Origin: Areca catechu
Taxonomy: Eukaryota; Streptophyta; Magnoliopsida; Arecales; Arecaceae
NCBI GenBank assembly: GCA_021397845.1
Contig: CM038038.1
Span: 60,754,748-60,818,747, forward strand
Length of the DNA: 64,000 bases
Direction: 5' to 3'
Part shown: positions 32,729-44,229 of the stretch, in pieces
How positions within the stretch are numbered: position 1 is the first letter of the stretch
Layout: each line of letters begins with the position of its first letter
Program-made: the position numbers and the translations under genes
Notes under the pieces: generated by a model
Seen by the model: the letters and a program-made list of their open reading frames with translations, nothing else
What the model was told of the DNA's origin: nothing
Database searches by the model: none

Positions 32729-35700
32729 ATGACAACTAGGTCAGGCACACCTTACCACCCTTCACAAGCCCAACCTAGTTCATCCATGGATACTAGTATG
32801 GAAAGCCTTATGAGATCTATGATCGAGAAGATGGACCGTTTGGATGCTAGGTTTGACCAGTTTGAGGAAAGGATAGGAACCCTAGAGGAATCTAGGTTGA
32901 CCCCAACTGAACCACCTTCACCCAGATTACCTTCAGTTTGCCCTAGAGCCCAACGATAGGAACATACACCTGATACAATTCATAGAAGGCCACATCATGA
33001 TTATACTGATCACACTCCGGAGCCAAATCCTAGAAGACCTCGCCATGATACTTTTGATCAGGATGATCAGGCCTTAAGGAATATACGTCTAGATGCACCA
33101 ACCTTTGAGGAAAGCCTAGATCCTAAGGTGTACATAGACTGGGAGGCTGACATGGACCAATATTTTGACTGGTATGATATGTCTGAAGAGAGAAGATTCA
33201 AGTTTGCCAAAATCAGACTAGTCCGTCAGGCTAGGTTGTATTGGAGAAATGTCGAACGCATAGCTAGGCAGAGGGGAGACTTACCTATAGTGACCTGGAG
33301 AGACATGAAGAGAAAGCTTAGAGAGAAATATTTGCCTATGTCTTATCAGCAATGGTTGTTAGATCAGTGGCAACGATTGACACAAGGAAATAAGACCGTT
33401 TCTGAGTACGTTGCTAAATTTGATGAGTTTGTAATGCGATGCAACGTAGTCGAGTCTGAGGCAGCCACATTGTCAAGGTTTAGATCAGGATTGAATGAAG
33501 ATATAAAAGGGGAACTGTTTTTGAGAGAAGTCCATGATTTAGATCAGGCATACCAAGTTGCCATGGACTATGAGAGGTTTCAAAGGAGAGCTACATTTAG
33601 GCGACCTGAGCCCATTAGGTTTAATCCTCCTGTTAGTCGACCTAGTTTAGTCCCTGGTACAACCAATAGACCAAGATCCAGCTCGAATCCAACCCCTAGG
33701 ACCAACCCTGCCATTCCCCCAATTCCTAGAGAAGACAAAGGAAAGAGCCCTGAAGTTCGAGGTGAGAGGGAGCGAGTTTGCTATAAGTGTCGTAAACCAG
33801 GTCATTTCATGAGCCAATGCCCCTCTAGAGCTTTACATATAGGGGAGGCAGAAGAAGGTGAATCAGAACCCATGGAGAATGATGAAGAGGAGGTTTATGA
33901 AGCAGGGGATTGCTTGGCTGATGAGTATGAAGGAGATGAAGAAAATGTAGACTCATCAGATGTGTTAGGAGTTGTGAGATGTATCATGACGCAGACCAAG
34001 GAGCAGGAAGACTGGCGTAGGACTAGCATCCTACACACATTTGTCAAAATAGGAGAGAAGGTCTATAAGATCGTGATCGATAGTGGAAGCTGTGTCAATG
34101 CCATTTCCACTAGTGCAGCCAAGAGTCTAGGATTACCCACTGAACCACATCCCAATCCATATAAGGTATCCTGGATCGATTCTACTTCTATCCCAATCAA
34201 GCAGAGATGTCAGGTCCGAATCCAACTTCAGTCCTATCAGGAACGAATCTGGTGTGATGTACTCCCTATGGGAGTAAGTAGCATCATCCTAGGTAGGCCA
34301 TGACTGTTTGACCATGATGTGACAATTTTTGGTCGATCAAATTCCTGTGCTTTCAATTTCAATGGCAAGAAAATTGTCATTCATTCAACCCAGCCTAAGG
34401 ACAACACCAAAAGAGGAGTTAGCAGCCTGAAAGAAAAAAGGACTGGATTAAATTTGATAGGTGCAAGAGAATTAGAAAAAGACATTAATGAGGGAGCACC
34501 TATTTGGATGGTAGCTGCTAAGGAAACTATGGACCACACCCCTGTAGAACACCCTCAAGAGGTGGTCCAATTATTGAAAGACTTTGAAGACGTGTTTCCC
34601 GAGGATCTTCCCGACAATCTTCCACCTTTAAGGGACATACAGCATGCCATAGATTTAGTTCCTGGCACGACTTTACCTAATTTGCCTCATTATAGGATGA
34701 ATCCAACTGAACATCAAGAGTTACAAAGGCAAGTTAGTGAACTTCTTAGAAAGGGGTTTCTTAGAGAAAGTTTAAGCCCTAGTGCAGTCCCTGCCTTATT
34801 AACCCCTAAAAAAGATGGTACCTGGAGGATGTGTGTAGACAGCCGTGCCATCAACAAGATTACTGTCAAATATAGGTTTCCAATCCCAAGACTGGACGAT
34901 ATGTTAGATATGATAGCCGGATCAACAATTTTCTCCAAGATAGACTTAAAGAGTGGCTATCACCAGGTTAGGGTTAGGCCTGGAGATGAATGGAAGACCG
35001 CTTTTAAGACTAAAGATGGATTATATGAGTGGTTAGTCATGCCGTTCGGTCTGTCCAATGCACCCAGCACCTTTATGAGAATTATGAATCAGGTGTTGAA
35101 AACTTTCATCGGGAAATTTGTGGTGGTCTACTTTGATGACATTCTTATCTATAGCAAGACTAAGGTAGACCATTTAACCCACCTAAGACAAGTTTGCCAA
35201 GTCCTTAGAAAGGATAGCCTCTATGCCAATATCAAGAAGTGTGATTTCTTAACACATAGAGTTATCTTTCTAGGATTCGTAGTAACATCTGAAGGAGTGT
35301 CCGCTGACCCTGCGAAAATTATGTCAATAGTAGAGTGGCCTGTACCCAAGAGTATCCATGATGTCCGTAGTTTTCACGGTTTAGCCACCTTCTATAGGAG
35401 ATTCATTAGAGGGTTCAGTACGATAGTGGCTCCAATCACTGATTGTATTAGGAAGGGAACTTTTGAATGGACTAAAGCAGCAGACAAAGCCTTCCTAACA
35501 ATTAAGGAAAAAATGACACACGCACCCGTCTTGAGGTTACCCGATTTTACCAAAGTGTTCGAGGTTGCTTGTGATGCTTCTGGGGTAGGAATTGGAGGTG
35601 TCTTGAGTCAAGAGAATCACCCAGTAGCATATTTCAGTGAGAAGTTAAATGAAGCGAGACTAAGGTATTCCACCTATGATAGGGAGCTGTATGCGGTAGT

Positions 35701-37534
35701 TCAGGCATTACGTTATTGGAGGCATTATCTTCTACCACAAGAGTTTGTCCTATTTTCTGACCATGAAGCTCTTAGGTTCCTTAGTTCTCAGAAGAAATTG
35801 AACCCTAGGCACGGGAAATGGGTAAAGTTCATACAAGCTTATACGTTCGTACTGAAACATCGTGCCGGAACTGAAAATAGGGTTGCTGATGCATTGAGTC
35901 GTCGTTCAATGTTGTTGAATTCTGTGAGCACTGAGGTAGTAGGGTTTGAAAGATTAAAAGAGGAATATCCTACATGCCCTGATTTTGGTGACATCTATCG
36001 ATCCCTTCAACAAGGACCATCTAGTGAGCATAGTGATTATACCATTTTAGATGGATACCTTTTCAGAGGAAATCAGTTGTGTATTCCCAAGACCTCTGTT
36101 AGGGAATTTCTGATCTGGGAAGTTCATGCTGGGGGCTTAGCAGGACATTTTGGTAGGAATAAGACCATCTTAGCAATAGAAGACCAATTCTTTTGGCCTG
36201 GTCTCAAAAGAAATGTGGCCTAGATTGTAGCTCAGTGCCGTATCTGTGCTGTTGCAAAACAGCAAAGACAGAACACCGGTCTGTACACACCCTTACCTGT
36301 CCCTGATTGTCCATGGCAGGATATCAGCATGGATTTTGTAGTAGGCCTCCCTAAGACGTCTAGGAAGTATGATTCTGTCTTTGTGGTTGTCGATCGTTTC
36401 TCCAAGATGGCTCACTTCATTCCTTGTTCTCAAACTTTAGATGCTTCGAAGGTGGCCAAGATTTTTCTCGATCAGGTCGTTAGGCTTCATGGTTTACCTA
36501 AAACCATTGTGTCCGATAGAGATGTCAAATTTACTAGCTATTTCTGGAAAACCCTCTGGCACATGCTCGGTACCAAGCTGAAATTCTCTACTGCCTATCA
36601 TCCTCAAACCAATGGCCAGACTGAGGTAGTAAACCGAAGCTTAGGAAATCTGTTGAGATGCTTAGTTGGTGACAACCTAGGAAACTGGGACCTATTACTT
36701 CCTCGTGCTGAATTTGCCTATAACAGCTCAGTTAATAGGTCTATTGGGAAAAGTCCATTCGAAGTGGTCCATGGATACAGACCTAGTAAGCCTTTAGACC
36801 TAGCTCCTTTACCCACACATGCACGGGTGTCCGAGTCTGCCGAGTCATATGCACAGCATATTAGGGAATTGCATAAGGAGATTAGCCAAAAGATTCAAAC
36901 GAGCAATGAACTCTATCAGCATATGACTAATTCACATAAACAATTAAAAGAATTTAATGAAGGAGACTCCGTCATGATCAAACTTAAAACTGAAAGGTTT
37001 CCGCCAGGAACTATGAAGAAACTCCATGCCCGGGGAGCCGGACCTTTCAAAATAATAAAGAAAATTGGACCAAATGCTTATGTATTAGAATTACCACCAA
37101 GTTATGGCATTAGTTCAACATTTAACGTTTCAGACTTAAAAGAATACAAAGAACCTGCATTGATACCTAGTGAGCTTTTTGGTCCTAATGTTTCTTTTGA
37201 GAGTGAAACACCAAATGAGTGTCCACCACCAAGTGTTCCTGAGAGAAAGGAGAGAATTGAAAGGATCTTGGATGACCAGATCATTACTACTAGAAATAAA
37301 GGCTACCAACGTTATCTGGTTAGATGGCAAGGATGTCCTGAATCTGAAGACTCCTGGATTTCCCGAGAGGACCTACAACAAATCGACCCGGATGCATTAG
37401 AAACTTATCAAGCCAACCCTCACTCGATAGGGTCGAGTTCCTCCCACCCCGGGAGAATTGGTGTGAGCACCAGAATCAGGAAGAGACTCCAACCAATTCA
37501 AGTCAAATCCGAGTCCTTATGGTTGGATGAGTAA
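32729..37534 (+). pseudogene. Chromovirus gag-pol polyprotein, element 3 (nearly intact)
   Basis: One frame of 1,602 codons including the stop. Start chosen at M-T-T-R-S-G (32,729), the usual Gag start, not the in-frame ATG at 32,690. Domains: coiled coil (about 20-55), capsid (about 130-260), zinc knuckle C-x2-C-x4-H-x4-C (from residue 351), protease DSG (Asp 451), RT YFDD (801-804), RNase H (Asp 949), integrase zinc finger then D1202, D1263, E1299 (35 residues between the last two, as expected), tether, chromodomain (about 1,504-1,560), basic tail. All catalytic residues I can identify are present. Three nonsense codons: TAG at residue 77 (32,957), TGA at 525 (34,301, Trp in element 1), TAG at 1,165 (36,221). 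At least the last two fit C-to-T or G-to-A changes. The final 76 bp lie inside the 3' LTR. Confidence 0.97.
37451..37458 (+). promoter_or_regulatory. Polypurine tract, element 3
   Basis: GGGAGAAT directly before the 3' LTR and inside the coding frame (G-R-I). The same word precedes the LTRs of elements 1 and 2. It would prime plus-strand DNA synthesis; unusually short. Confidence 0.6.
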
Positions 37535-38721
37535 AATAAAGTCTTGTAATTTTTTTTCTTTCTTTAATTTTGAGTCCAAATAATTATGTAATTCGAGTCC
37601 ATTTCAATTTTATATTGGGACTAGTCCAACCTGATTAATCTTGTATTTGAGAGTTGGGTCCAAATGAGTCAAGTCCAATCCATGAAGAATCAAACCAAAC
37701 CTCCATGAAGAATCAAACCAAACCACATTTGAAGACTAAAGAAGACTCAAGACTTATACTCCAAAGAAAGACCAAAGCCACCTCAAGTGGGGACCACATG
37801 CCACATGACACATGCCACCTCATCATCCAAGGTTGCTGCCACATCACACATACCACCTCACCATCCAAGGTTGCTGCCACATCACACATGCCACCTCACC
37901 ATCCAAGGTTGCCGCCCAAGAGAAGAAAAGGGGAATTTGAATTTGAATTGGCTACAACCTCCTCCACAACTTCCTCCACTACTCATGGGATGCCCCATAT
38001 TTTTCTCCACAAATTTTTCTCCATGATATTTGGTGTAGTTTGAATTCAAAATGGCTTAATAGTCTATAAAAGACTCTTAGTCTTCTTGTAAAGAAAGGAT
38101 GGAAAAGAAAAAATAAAAATTTTCTTCTATGTGAGTTCTATGTGCCTAAGTGGTAGCTCTAAATTCCTCTCCCTATCCCACGCCAACCCTACTTTCTCCT
38201 CCTCCATCTCCAATGCCTAAGACACTCTCCTTCTTCTCTAATCTCAAGCTAGCTCTTCAATATTCAAGGTTGATCAAGAAGACCATCACAAGGAGGCCGG
38301 CCTAATCCATTTCAAGGTTCTCCGGGATTCCGAACTCAAGAGGAAGGAATTACTTGCCATAATCCAGAAAACAAGAAGGGCCCTCAATTTGTAGTATGGT
38401 CTTGTCATTTGGGAGGTCTCTTCATGAGTGAACTTGATCTACTTGAAAGATTAATGCTAGGTATGTTCTAGTATCGATTAGGTCTGAAATATTAAATTTG
38501 GCTAGCTTAACTTGTGTGGTTCGAATCTTATTCCTATTTCTTTGTTATTTTGATAGTCTTATTAATTAGGTTTATGTTTGATCGTTCGAGTTCTCTTCAT
38601 TAGACCTCCTTTGATACTATATGCTTAACTAATCATATGCAAATAAGAAATTGCTAAGTTAATCTTTGCTAATCTCCTTTAGGGTTGCATAGTTGCATCC
38701 TCATCTTGCATGTCCCCACCA
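37459..38721 (+). repeat. Element 3 3' LTR
   Basis: 1,263 bp, TGGTGTGAGCACC to ..CCCCACCA. It opens with the last 25 codons and stop of gag-pol. Same 38-bp repeats and TATA box as the 5' copy. Confidence 0.95.
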
Positions 38722-38938
38722 CCAAAGATACCTGGTCCACTGGCTAGGAAGGCCAGATTCTGATGACTCTTGGATCTCCCGAGAAGAATTACAAGAGTTG
38801 GACCAAGACCTCTTGGAGAGATACCAGAGCCAACTTGATCCATACTCGACAGGGTCGAGTTCCTCCCACCCTGAGAGAATTGGTGCGGGCACCAGACTCA
38901 GAAGAAGACTTCAGAGCTCTATCTGGATCTCTGATTAA
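38722..38938 (+). pseudogene. Chromodomain and C-terminal tail, element 2 copy 1 (continuation)
   Basis: Resumes the chromodomain cut at 30,135 (Q-R-Y-L-V-H-W-L-G-R-P-D-S-D-D-S-W-I-S) and ends W-I-S-D then a stop. Bases 38,722-38,726 are the duplicated target site. The last 58 bp lie in the middle LTR. Confidence 0.9.
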
Positions 38939-40640
38939 CCTTGCCCGAAGAATTAGGATTTTTGGCTTGTAATAAGGGTTGACTTGATCAACTCAATTTT
39001 AGTTTGAGTCTGTATTATCTGCAATTTTTATTTTGTTGAGTCATGTTGACTCAGTAGTGGACTAGGGCTTCAACCTGGGGTGTTACATTTTCTTCCAAGG
39101 CCAAGCAAGTGGGCGCCACACTCCCAGCCACACTCCCAGCCATACGCCTGAGTCCAGGGGGCGCCACATCTCCATCCAGCAGGTTTTGGTCCCCACACCA
39201 CAGATAGCAGCTCCCCTCTTTCATGCGCCAATTGAGGAGAAATCCACCAGGGGTCCACAAATCAAGGGGGCGGCCCAAGACTTCCCAAAAGAACCAAACT
39301 ATAAAAGGGAAGAAATTCTCTTGGAGAGGAATTCAAGGAGGCGCCCATTACCTGCCAGAAATACTCAAAACCAAGTTAGAAGGAGCCATAACTTGGGGAG
39401 AAAGAAAAGGAGGTATCCAAAAAGGGTTGATCCATGGAAGGAAGGAGATTTCTCTTGAAAAAGCAAGGTTAGGAGGCGCCCTAATCATTCCAACTAAATC
39501 CAGATATAAAAGGCAACAAATTTTCTCTTGGAGGGCAAGGTTAAGAGGCACCCAAACACTTCCAGATAAGACCAAGCATAGAAGGAAAAAAATATTTTCT
39601 TGGAGGTCAAGACAAGGAGGCGCCTCCCACTTTCCTTTTTGAAGCTTCAATCAACTTTGGAATTAATTGGCCGGCCATATGAGTAGGGATTGATATCCTA
39701 ATTTGAAGATCCCCTCCTTTAGTCCCACATGGGAAGATGTAAAACCCTACTCTCTTATAATGGCCTATAAATTAAACCCCCATGTAAGTTTGAAAGAAAT
39801 CAGATGAATGAAACCAAATTTTTTTGTGAGAAAACTTTGTGTTTTCTCTCTTCCGCACTTGCATCCAGGTGTTGAGCTCCGTGAGGGAGTAAATCCGGGT
39901 TCCCCAGGAACCTTGAGGAGGTGTGAGATCTCCAAAACCCCAACCCTAGGTTAGCCACTTCACTCCCAAACCCTAGCCGCCCATCACCCTTCTCTTTCCA
40001 CCAAGCCCTAGCATATCCCACCTCTCACGGCCATTCTCTCCAAGTCCAGGCCAACCACCAGCATCCAGCTACAGTCCGGATACTTCAGATCCAAAGCTCT
40101 TTCCAGAGGGAGTCGAATCAGCCTTAAAGAGAATCTGGATCTCAGCGACATCAGCCTTCAAGTTCTTCGAACTGGTAAATCCTTCCCTGAGTCTCTGAAT
40201 CCATCACTTGTTTCTCTTCTTCCCAGATCTTGAGTTCAGGAGAAGCCGACCCAGCCATGAGACCAGTATTGGAGGATCCATTGCGAAGATTGCCGACTCT
40301 GAGGATCCAACAATCTGCTCGAGAGAGTTCTTCCACCCAAATTCTGTGAAGATCACTGTCTGGTTGGTAAACCGTCTCTTCTCTTTATTTCTGTCCTGTT
40401 GAAAGTTTAGAGCGAAACCCTAGGTCTGGGAGTTTCTCAACCCCCAGCGATCCGTTACTTCTGAACTACTCTGATAACTTAGCTTCTTCTAAATTGTGCT
40501 TTCTATCCTTACCTAGTTTCCATCAACTTAGTTTAACTTTACTTTGAGTCGAAGCCAATTTCTAAAATATATATATAAAAAAAAGGAATTAATCTTAATT
40601 TTACTTTCACATACGCTTCTTTGTTCTTTGTTCTGCATCA
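38881..40640 (+). repeat. Element 2 middle LTR
   Basis: TGGTGCGGGCACCAG to ..TTCTGCATCA, 1,760 bp. It serves as 3' LTR of copy 1 and 5' LTR of copy 2, with no target duplication on either side. A primer-binding site follows it. Confidence 0.9.
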
Positions 40641-40644
40641 TTTT

Positions 40645-40687
40645 TGGTATCAGAGCATTTGTTCTGCATCATTTTTGGTATCAGAGC
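40645..40687 (+). promoter_or_regulatory. Duplicated primer-binding site, copy 2
   Basis: TGGTATCAGAGC at 40,645-40,656 and 40,676-40,687, with the same 31-bp tandem duplication as copy 1. The doubling therefore predates or was copied with the array. Confidence 0.85.
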
Positions 40688-40775
40688 CCTGTCTAGGGTT
40701 TCTGTTTTGATTGCTTGTTTGAGTCTCTCTCTTTTTACTTTGTCTGCTCGAAGTAGACTCCCCAGGACGTTCGGT

Positions 40776-40832
40776 CCTAGGAATGAAGCGAGGTGCAAAC
40801 CTCCTCTTCCCATTCCACGGGGTGTTCCTAGG
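40776..40832 (+). ncRNA. Leader RNA hairpin, element 2 copy 2
   Basis: Same stems as copy 1 (CCTAGGAA at 40,776-40,783 with TTCCTAGG at 40,825-40,832). Confidence 0.55.
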
Positions 40833-41577
40833 GCATGTAGGGGATCCGTTGGGTTATAACTTCGTAGCAGGAATTGTAAACGGGGAAGTACTCTATTTTT
40901 AGCCCATAATTGCCCTGTTGCAAGAATTATTTCTCACTGCAGGTAACTCCAAATTCGATGATTTTTAATTTACTGAAACCAATATAATTGAATCTATTTT
41001 TCATAATTTTCCTGTGATTTATTGGTTTCTGTGAGATTTCTGAGAATTAAATTACTGCAACTCTATTTTTGTGTTTCTGCAATTCAATTATTTTTGAGTG
41101 ATCATCTCTTAATTCATCTTAAGGGCATTTGAGCATCTAAGATAAGGGGAGGAGTTTATAACCTCTCCTTAGCCCAAAACCACCACCCACTCATTCGAAC
41201 CTAAGCCTTTAATCTTAAAATTAATTAGACCTAATTTGCCCTAGTGGGCTAGGGACATCAACAAGTCGGGTCAAGGCTAGTGTTGAGTCAGTTTGTCTGG
41301 TTACTCTGTCTGTGCTTTGTACTTAGTGTCTAGAATGGTGGTTCAGGGATTCCATCCCTAAGGGCTTGTGTGCTGGTCCGCCTACCTGGCCAATCTCTGA
41401 TTGGTGTCTAGGATTGGCATTCAGGGACCTAACACTCCCCTTACACCTGCCTGGCTGAGTCCTGAGTTACTACAGGCTAGCTTGCCACTCTGATTGGGCA
41501 TCTAGTTTGGACTCTAGGTCTAGTGAGCCAGTAGTCGCTTTAGTCTAGTCACATTCTGTGTGCTTGCTTGCATCATC

Positions 41578-42387
41578 ATGTCCACCCGGAATGGAGTACC
41601 CTCCCAACCTGGTCAAACCCAACCTGATTTAGAGGCCATGGTTAGAGCTCTTACTGAAAGTATGAACAAATTGAGTCAGGATATGACTACTACTGTTACC
41701 CAGTGTAAAGAACAAGTCCATGAGAATTTTACCCAGCTTAGGGATCGAGTCCAAGTACTTGAGAAACGTAGACATCAAAATTGGACCCCTGATCCAAAAT
41801 TTAATAGGCCCCAACCTCATCCATGCCAGGAGCCTAGGAGGACCTTATACCATGATCCCGAGCATAACCTTAGGAAGCCTAACCATGATATCTATAGTGT
41901 GGATCGTGTCTATGAGAGGTCCTTACAATATTCTAGACCAGTCACTCAACAACCCAAGTCTTCTAGATCAAACCATTTAGATCCACACCCATGCCCAAGT
42001 AAGGTCTCTACTAGCTTGAAACCCAGTGTGACCCAGGTTCCTATATCTCAAGAATGTTTGTTTTGTGGAGAAAGAGGCCATAAATCTAGTCAGTGCCCAT
42101 GCATAGGACTGGCTTGTGCACAGATAAGTGGTAAGAATCCTAAGGATGACATTAATGAGGGAGAACCCAAGCCTACCAATGAGGAAGAACGGTTAGGTAT
42201 GACAAGCCTAGAATCAGTTTACCCGATTACCACTGACCCGAAACCCATTGAAGATGGCATCGAGGAAGTATATGATGCTGGCTTGAGTCTAGTTGATGAA
42301 TATGAGGGGAAAGAACTTGAAGAATGTGACATTGATACTATTGGTTCCTTACCTGAGGAGACCTTGGAAAACAACCAACTGGTATGA
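41578..42387 (+). pseudogene. Reduced Gag, element 2 copy 2
   Basis: 270 codons including the stop, from M-S-T-R-N-G. Zinc knuckle intact (C-x2-C-x4-H-x4-C near residue 162). Acidic tail ends at TGA 42,385 where copy 1 has GGA. The upstream in-frame ATG at 41,560 lies outside the conserved start. Compared with element 3, the capsid domain is missing: the text passes from the N-terminal linker straight to Y-E-R-S then the knuckle. Beyond the TGA the same frame continues into the unrecognised region and the integrase tail. Confidence 0.8.
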
Positions 42388-43266
42388 CCTAGTTCAGAAA
42401 TTCAAGAGATTTGTGAGAACCAGGTTCCTTTAGTCAAATACCCCCAGGAAGAACTCATAGTGTTAGCCTGAGCTATTAGTTCGTACCCTCTAATGACAGT
42501 CATTCTCCAAGTACCAATTGAAGATCTTTGCACTGAACTGTTTAAGTTTGCCCACCCTATGGTAGATCCTCTCCTTAGGATGACTGAATCAAGCCTCTTA
42601 CAATTGGACCTTGTCCCATGCTCAGCCACTAAGGTCTCTCCCGTAACCTCAGTTGGACATCCTTTTCTTGAGCGGATTGATTCACCCAGTCCTGTAGAAG
42701 TCCTCCTTATGACCCCAGATCCCTTCCTTCGCAAGACTGACCTACCCTTCTATAGAGTTTACCTTTCCTCACCCATAGGTCAAATTTCAAGTCTTGAGGT
42801 CATCATCCATAGGCCCTTCCATGAATCATTCTCTAATCCATTTCTTGAAAAAGTGGATCATTATTTGCTTAGAGAACAAACCTTAACTGTTGCAATCACA
42901 TGTCCTAGGCTACTCCCCGAACCATCTCTTGATCCATTCCTGGGAGTAGCAAACTTTTCCTTTCGTAAGGATGACTAGTTGACATTCATAGATCACCATT
43001 CAAACCTTCAGGTCACCACCTTTAGCCAGCAGGTAATTCGAGACTCCACCTCATATTTCCTCCCTTTCTCTAGGACTTCCAATGCTTCTTACACCATCCA
43101 AGTATACTTTGTCGAAGTCTTTAGAGTGAACCACGTGTCAGAACCTATTAGGTTTGCCACCTACTTCTGGAAGACCTTATGGCACCTACTAGGCACCCAT
43201 GATAAGTTTTCATGCTCTGCATGCCATCCTCCGACCCAAGGTCAAACCAAGAGAGCCTTAGTTTGT
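42388..43266 (+). pseudogene. Unrecognised region replacing pol, element 2 copy 2
   Basis: Same frame as Gag. Stops at 42,385, about 42,470 and 42,976 correspond to sense codons in copy 1, so the ancestral frame was open to about 43,266. It holds four or five [DHN]-P-[FL]-L-x-[KR]-x-[DE] words about 25-35 residues apart, then S-Y-F-L-P-F, E-P-I-R-F-A-T-Y-F-W and an integrase remnant H-P-P-T-Q-G-Q-T. No membrane segment, signal peptide or known catalytic motif. Part of it recurs in element 5. Function unknown. Confidence 0.65.
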
Positions 43267-43389
43267 TAGGTTTAGACCTAGGGTTCCTTTGGAATAAAGT
43301 CCATTCTTTAGGAATGCGTCGTCAGTCTAGTTTAGTTTTTCTTGACCCTTTACTAGGCTTTGGCTTAGATTTTGGTTTGATTGAGAGCA

Positions 43390-44229
43390 CCAGGAATTGG
43401 GATTTGTATTTTGTCCAGGGCTGAAATTGCATTCAATGTTTCGATCAATAGGTCTATAGGCTAGAGTCCCTTTGAAATTGTTCATGGATACAAGCCTCAC
43501 ACACCACTTGATCTGATTTCACTATTAGCCCACACACACAAGTCTCTTGATGCACTTGCATAGCATGTAAAGGACTTGCATAAAGAAATTCATGCCAAAA
43601 TAACTTTAAGTAATGAAACTTATAAGAAGTTGGCTGATTCTCAAAGACGAGTCAAAACTTTTGTTGAGAGAGACTATGTAATGATTAGGTTAAGGCCTGA
43701 GCGGTTTTTTTCTGGAACCGTTAGAAAGTTATATGCTAAAGGAGCTGGACCATTTAGAGTAGTGAAGAGAGTAGGATCCAATGCCTATGTGCTCGAGTTA
43801 CCTCCAGAACTAGGCAATAGCTCAACTTTCAACATTACAGACTTAGTAGAGTATAGGGAGCCAGCTGTGATTCCTAGTAAGCCTTTGAAACCTAATCCTG
43901 TTATTGAGAGTGATCCCGACCCTGTGTGTCCACCAACAAACTGGCCTGTAAGGAAAGAGCAGATTGAAAAGATCCTGGATGATCAGGTTATCTCTACTCG
44001 TAATCGAGGATACCAAAGATACCTGGTCCACTGGCTAGGAAGGCCAGATTCTGATAACTCTTGGATCTCCCGAGAAGAATTACAAGAGTTGGACCCAGAC
44101 CTCTTGGAGAGATACCAGAGCCAACTTGATCCATACTCGACAGGGTCGAGTTCCTCCCACCCTGGGAGAATTCGTGTGGGCACCAGACTCAGAAAAAGAC
44201 TTCAGAGCTCCATCTGGATCTCTGATTAA
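43390..44229 (+). pseudogene. Integrase tail and chromodomain, element 2 copy 2
   Basis: Decayed integrase end (about 43,390-43,570), then an unbroken 218-codon frame (43,576-44,229, stop included) in the Gag frame: tether, chromodomain (W-I-S-R-E-E-L motif) and the basic tail T-R-L-R-K-R-L ending W-I-S-D. The first ATG at 43,576 is inside the tether, so this is probably part of a longer frame. The catalytic core of integrase is absent. Confidence 0.85.

Larger units (their letters stand above)
30136..38721 (+). mobile_element. Chromovirus element 3, full-length and young
   Basis: 8,586 bp, TGGTGTGGG...CCCCACCA ends, with perfect target duplication CCAAA at 30,131-30,135 and 38,722-38,726. 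LTRs of 1,260 and 1,263 bp differ by about 13 substitutions and one 3-bp indel by my reading. Complete domain set in a single frame with only three nonsense codons. It inserted into the chromodomain coding sequence of element 2 copy 1. Confidence 0.97.
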
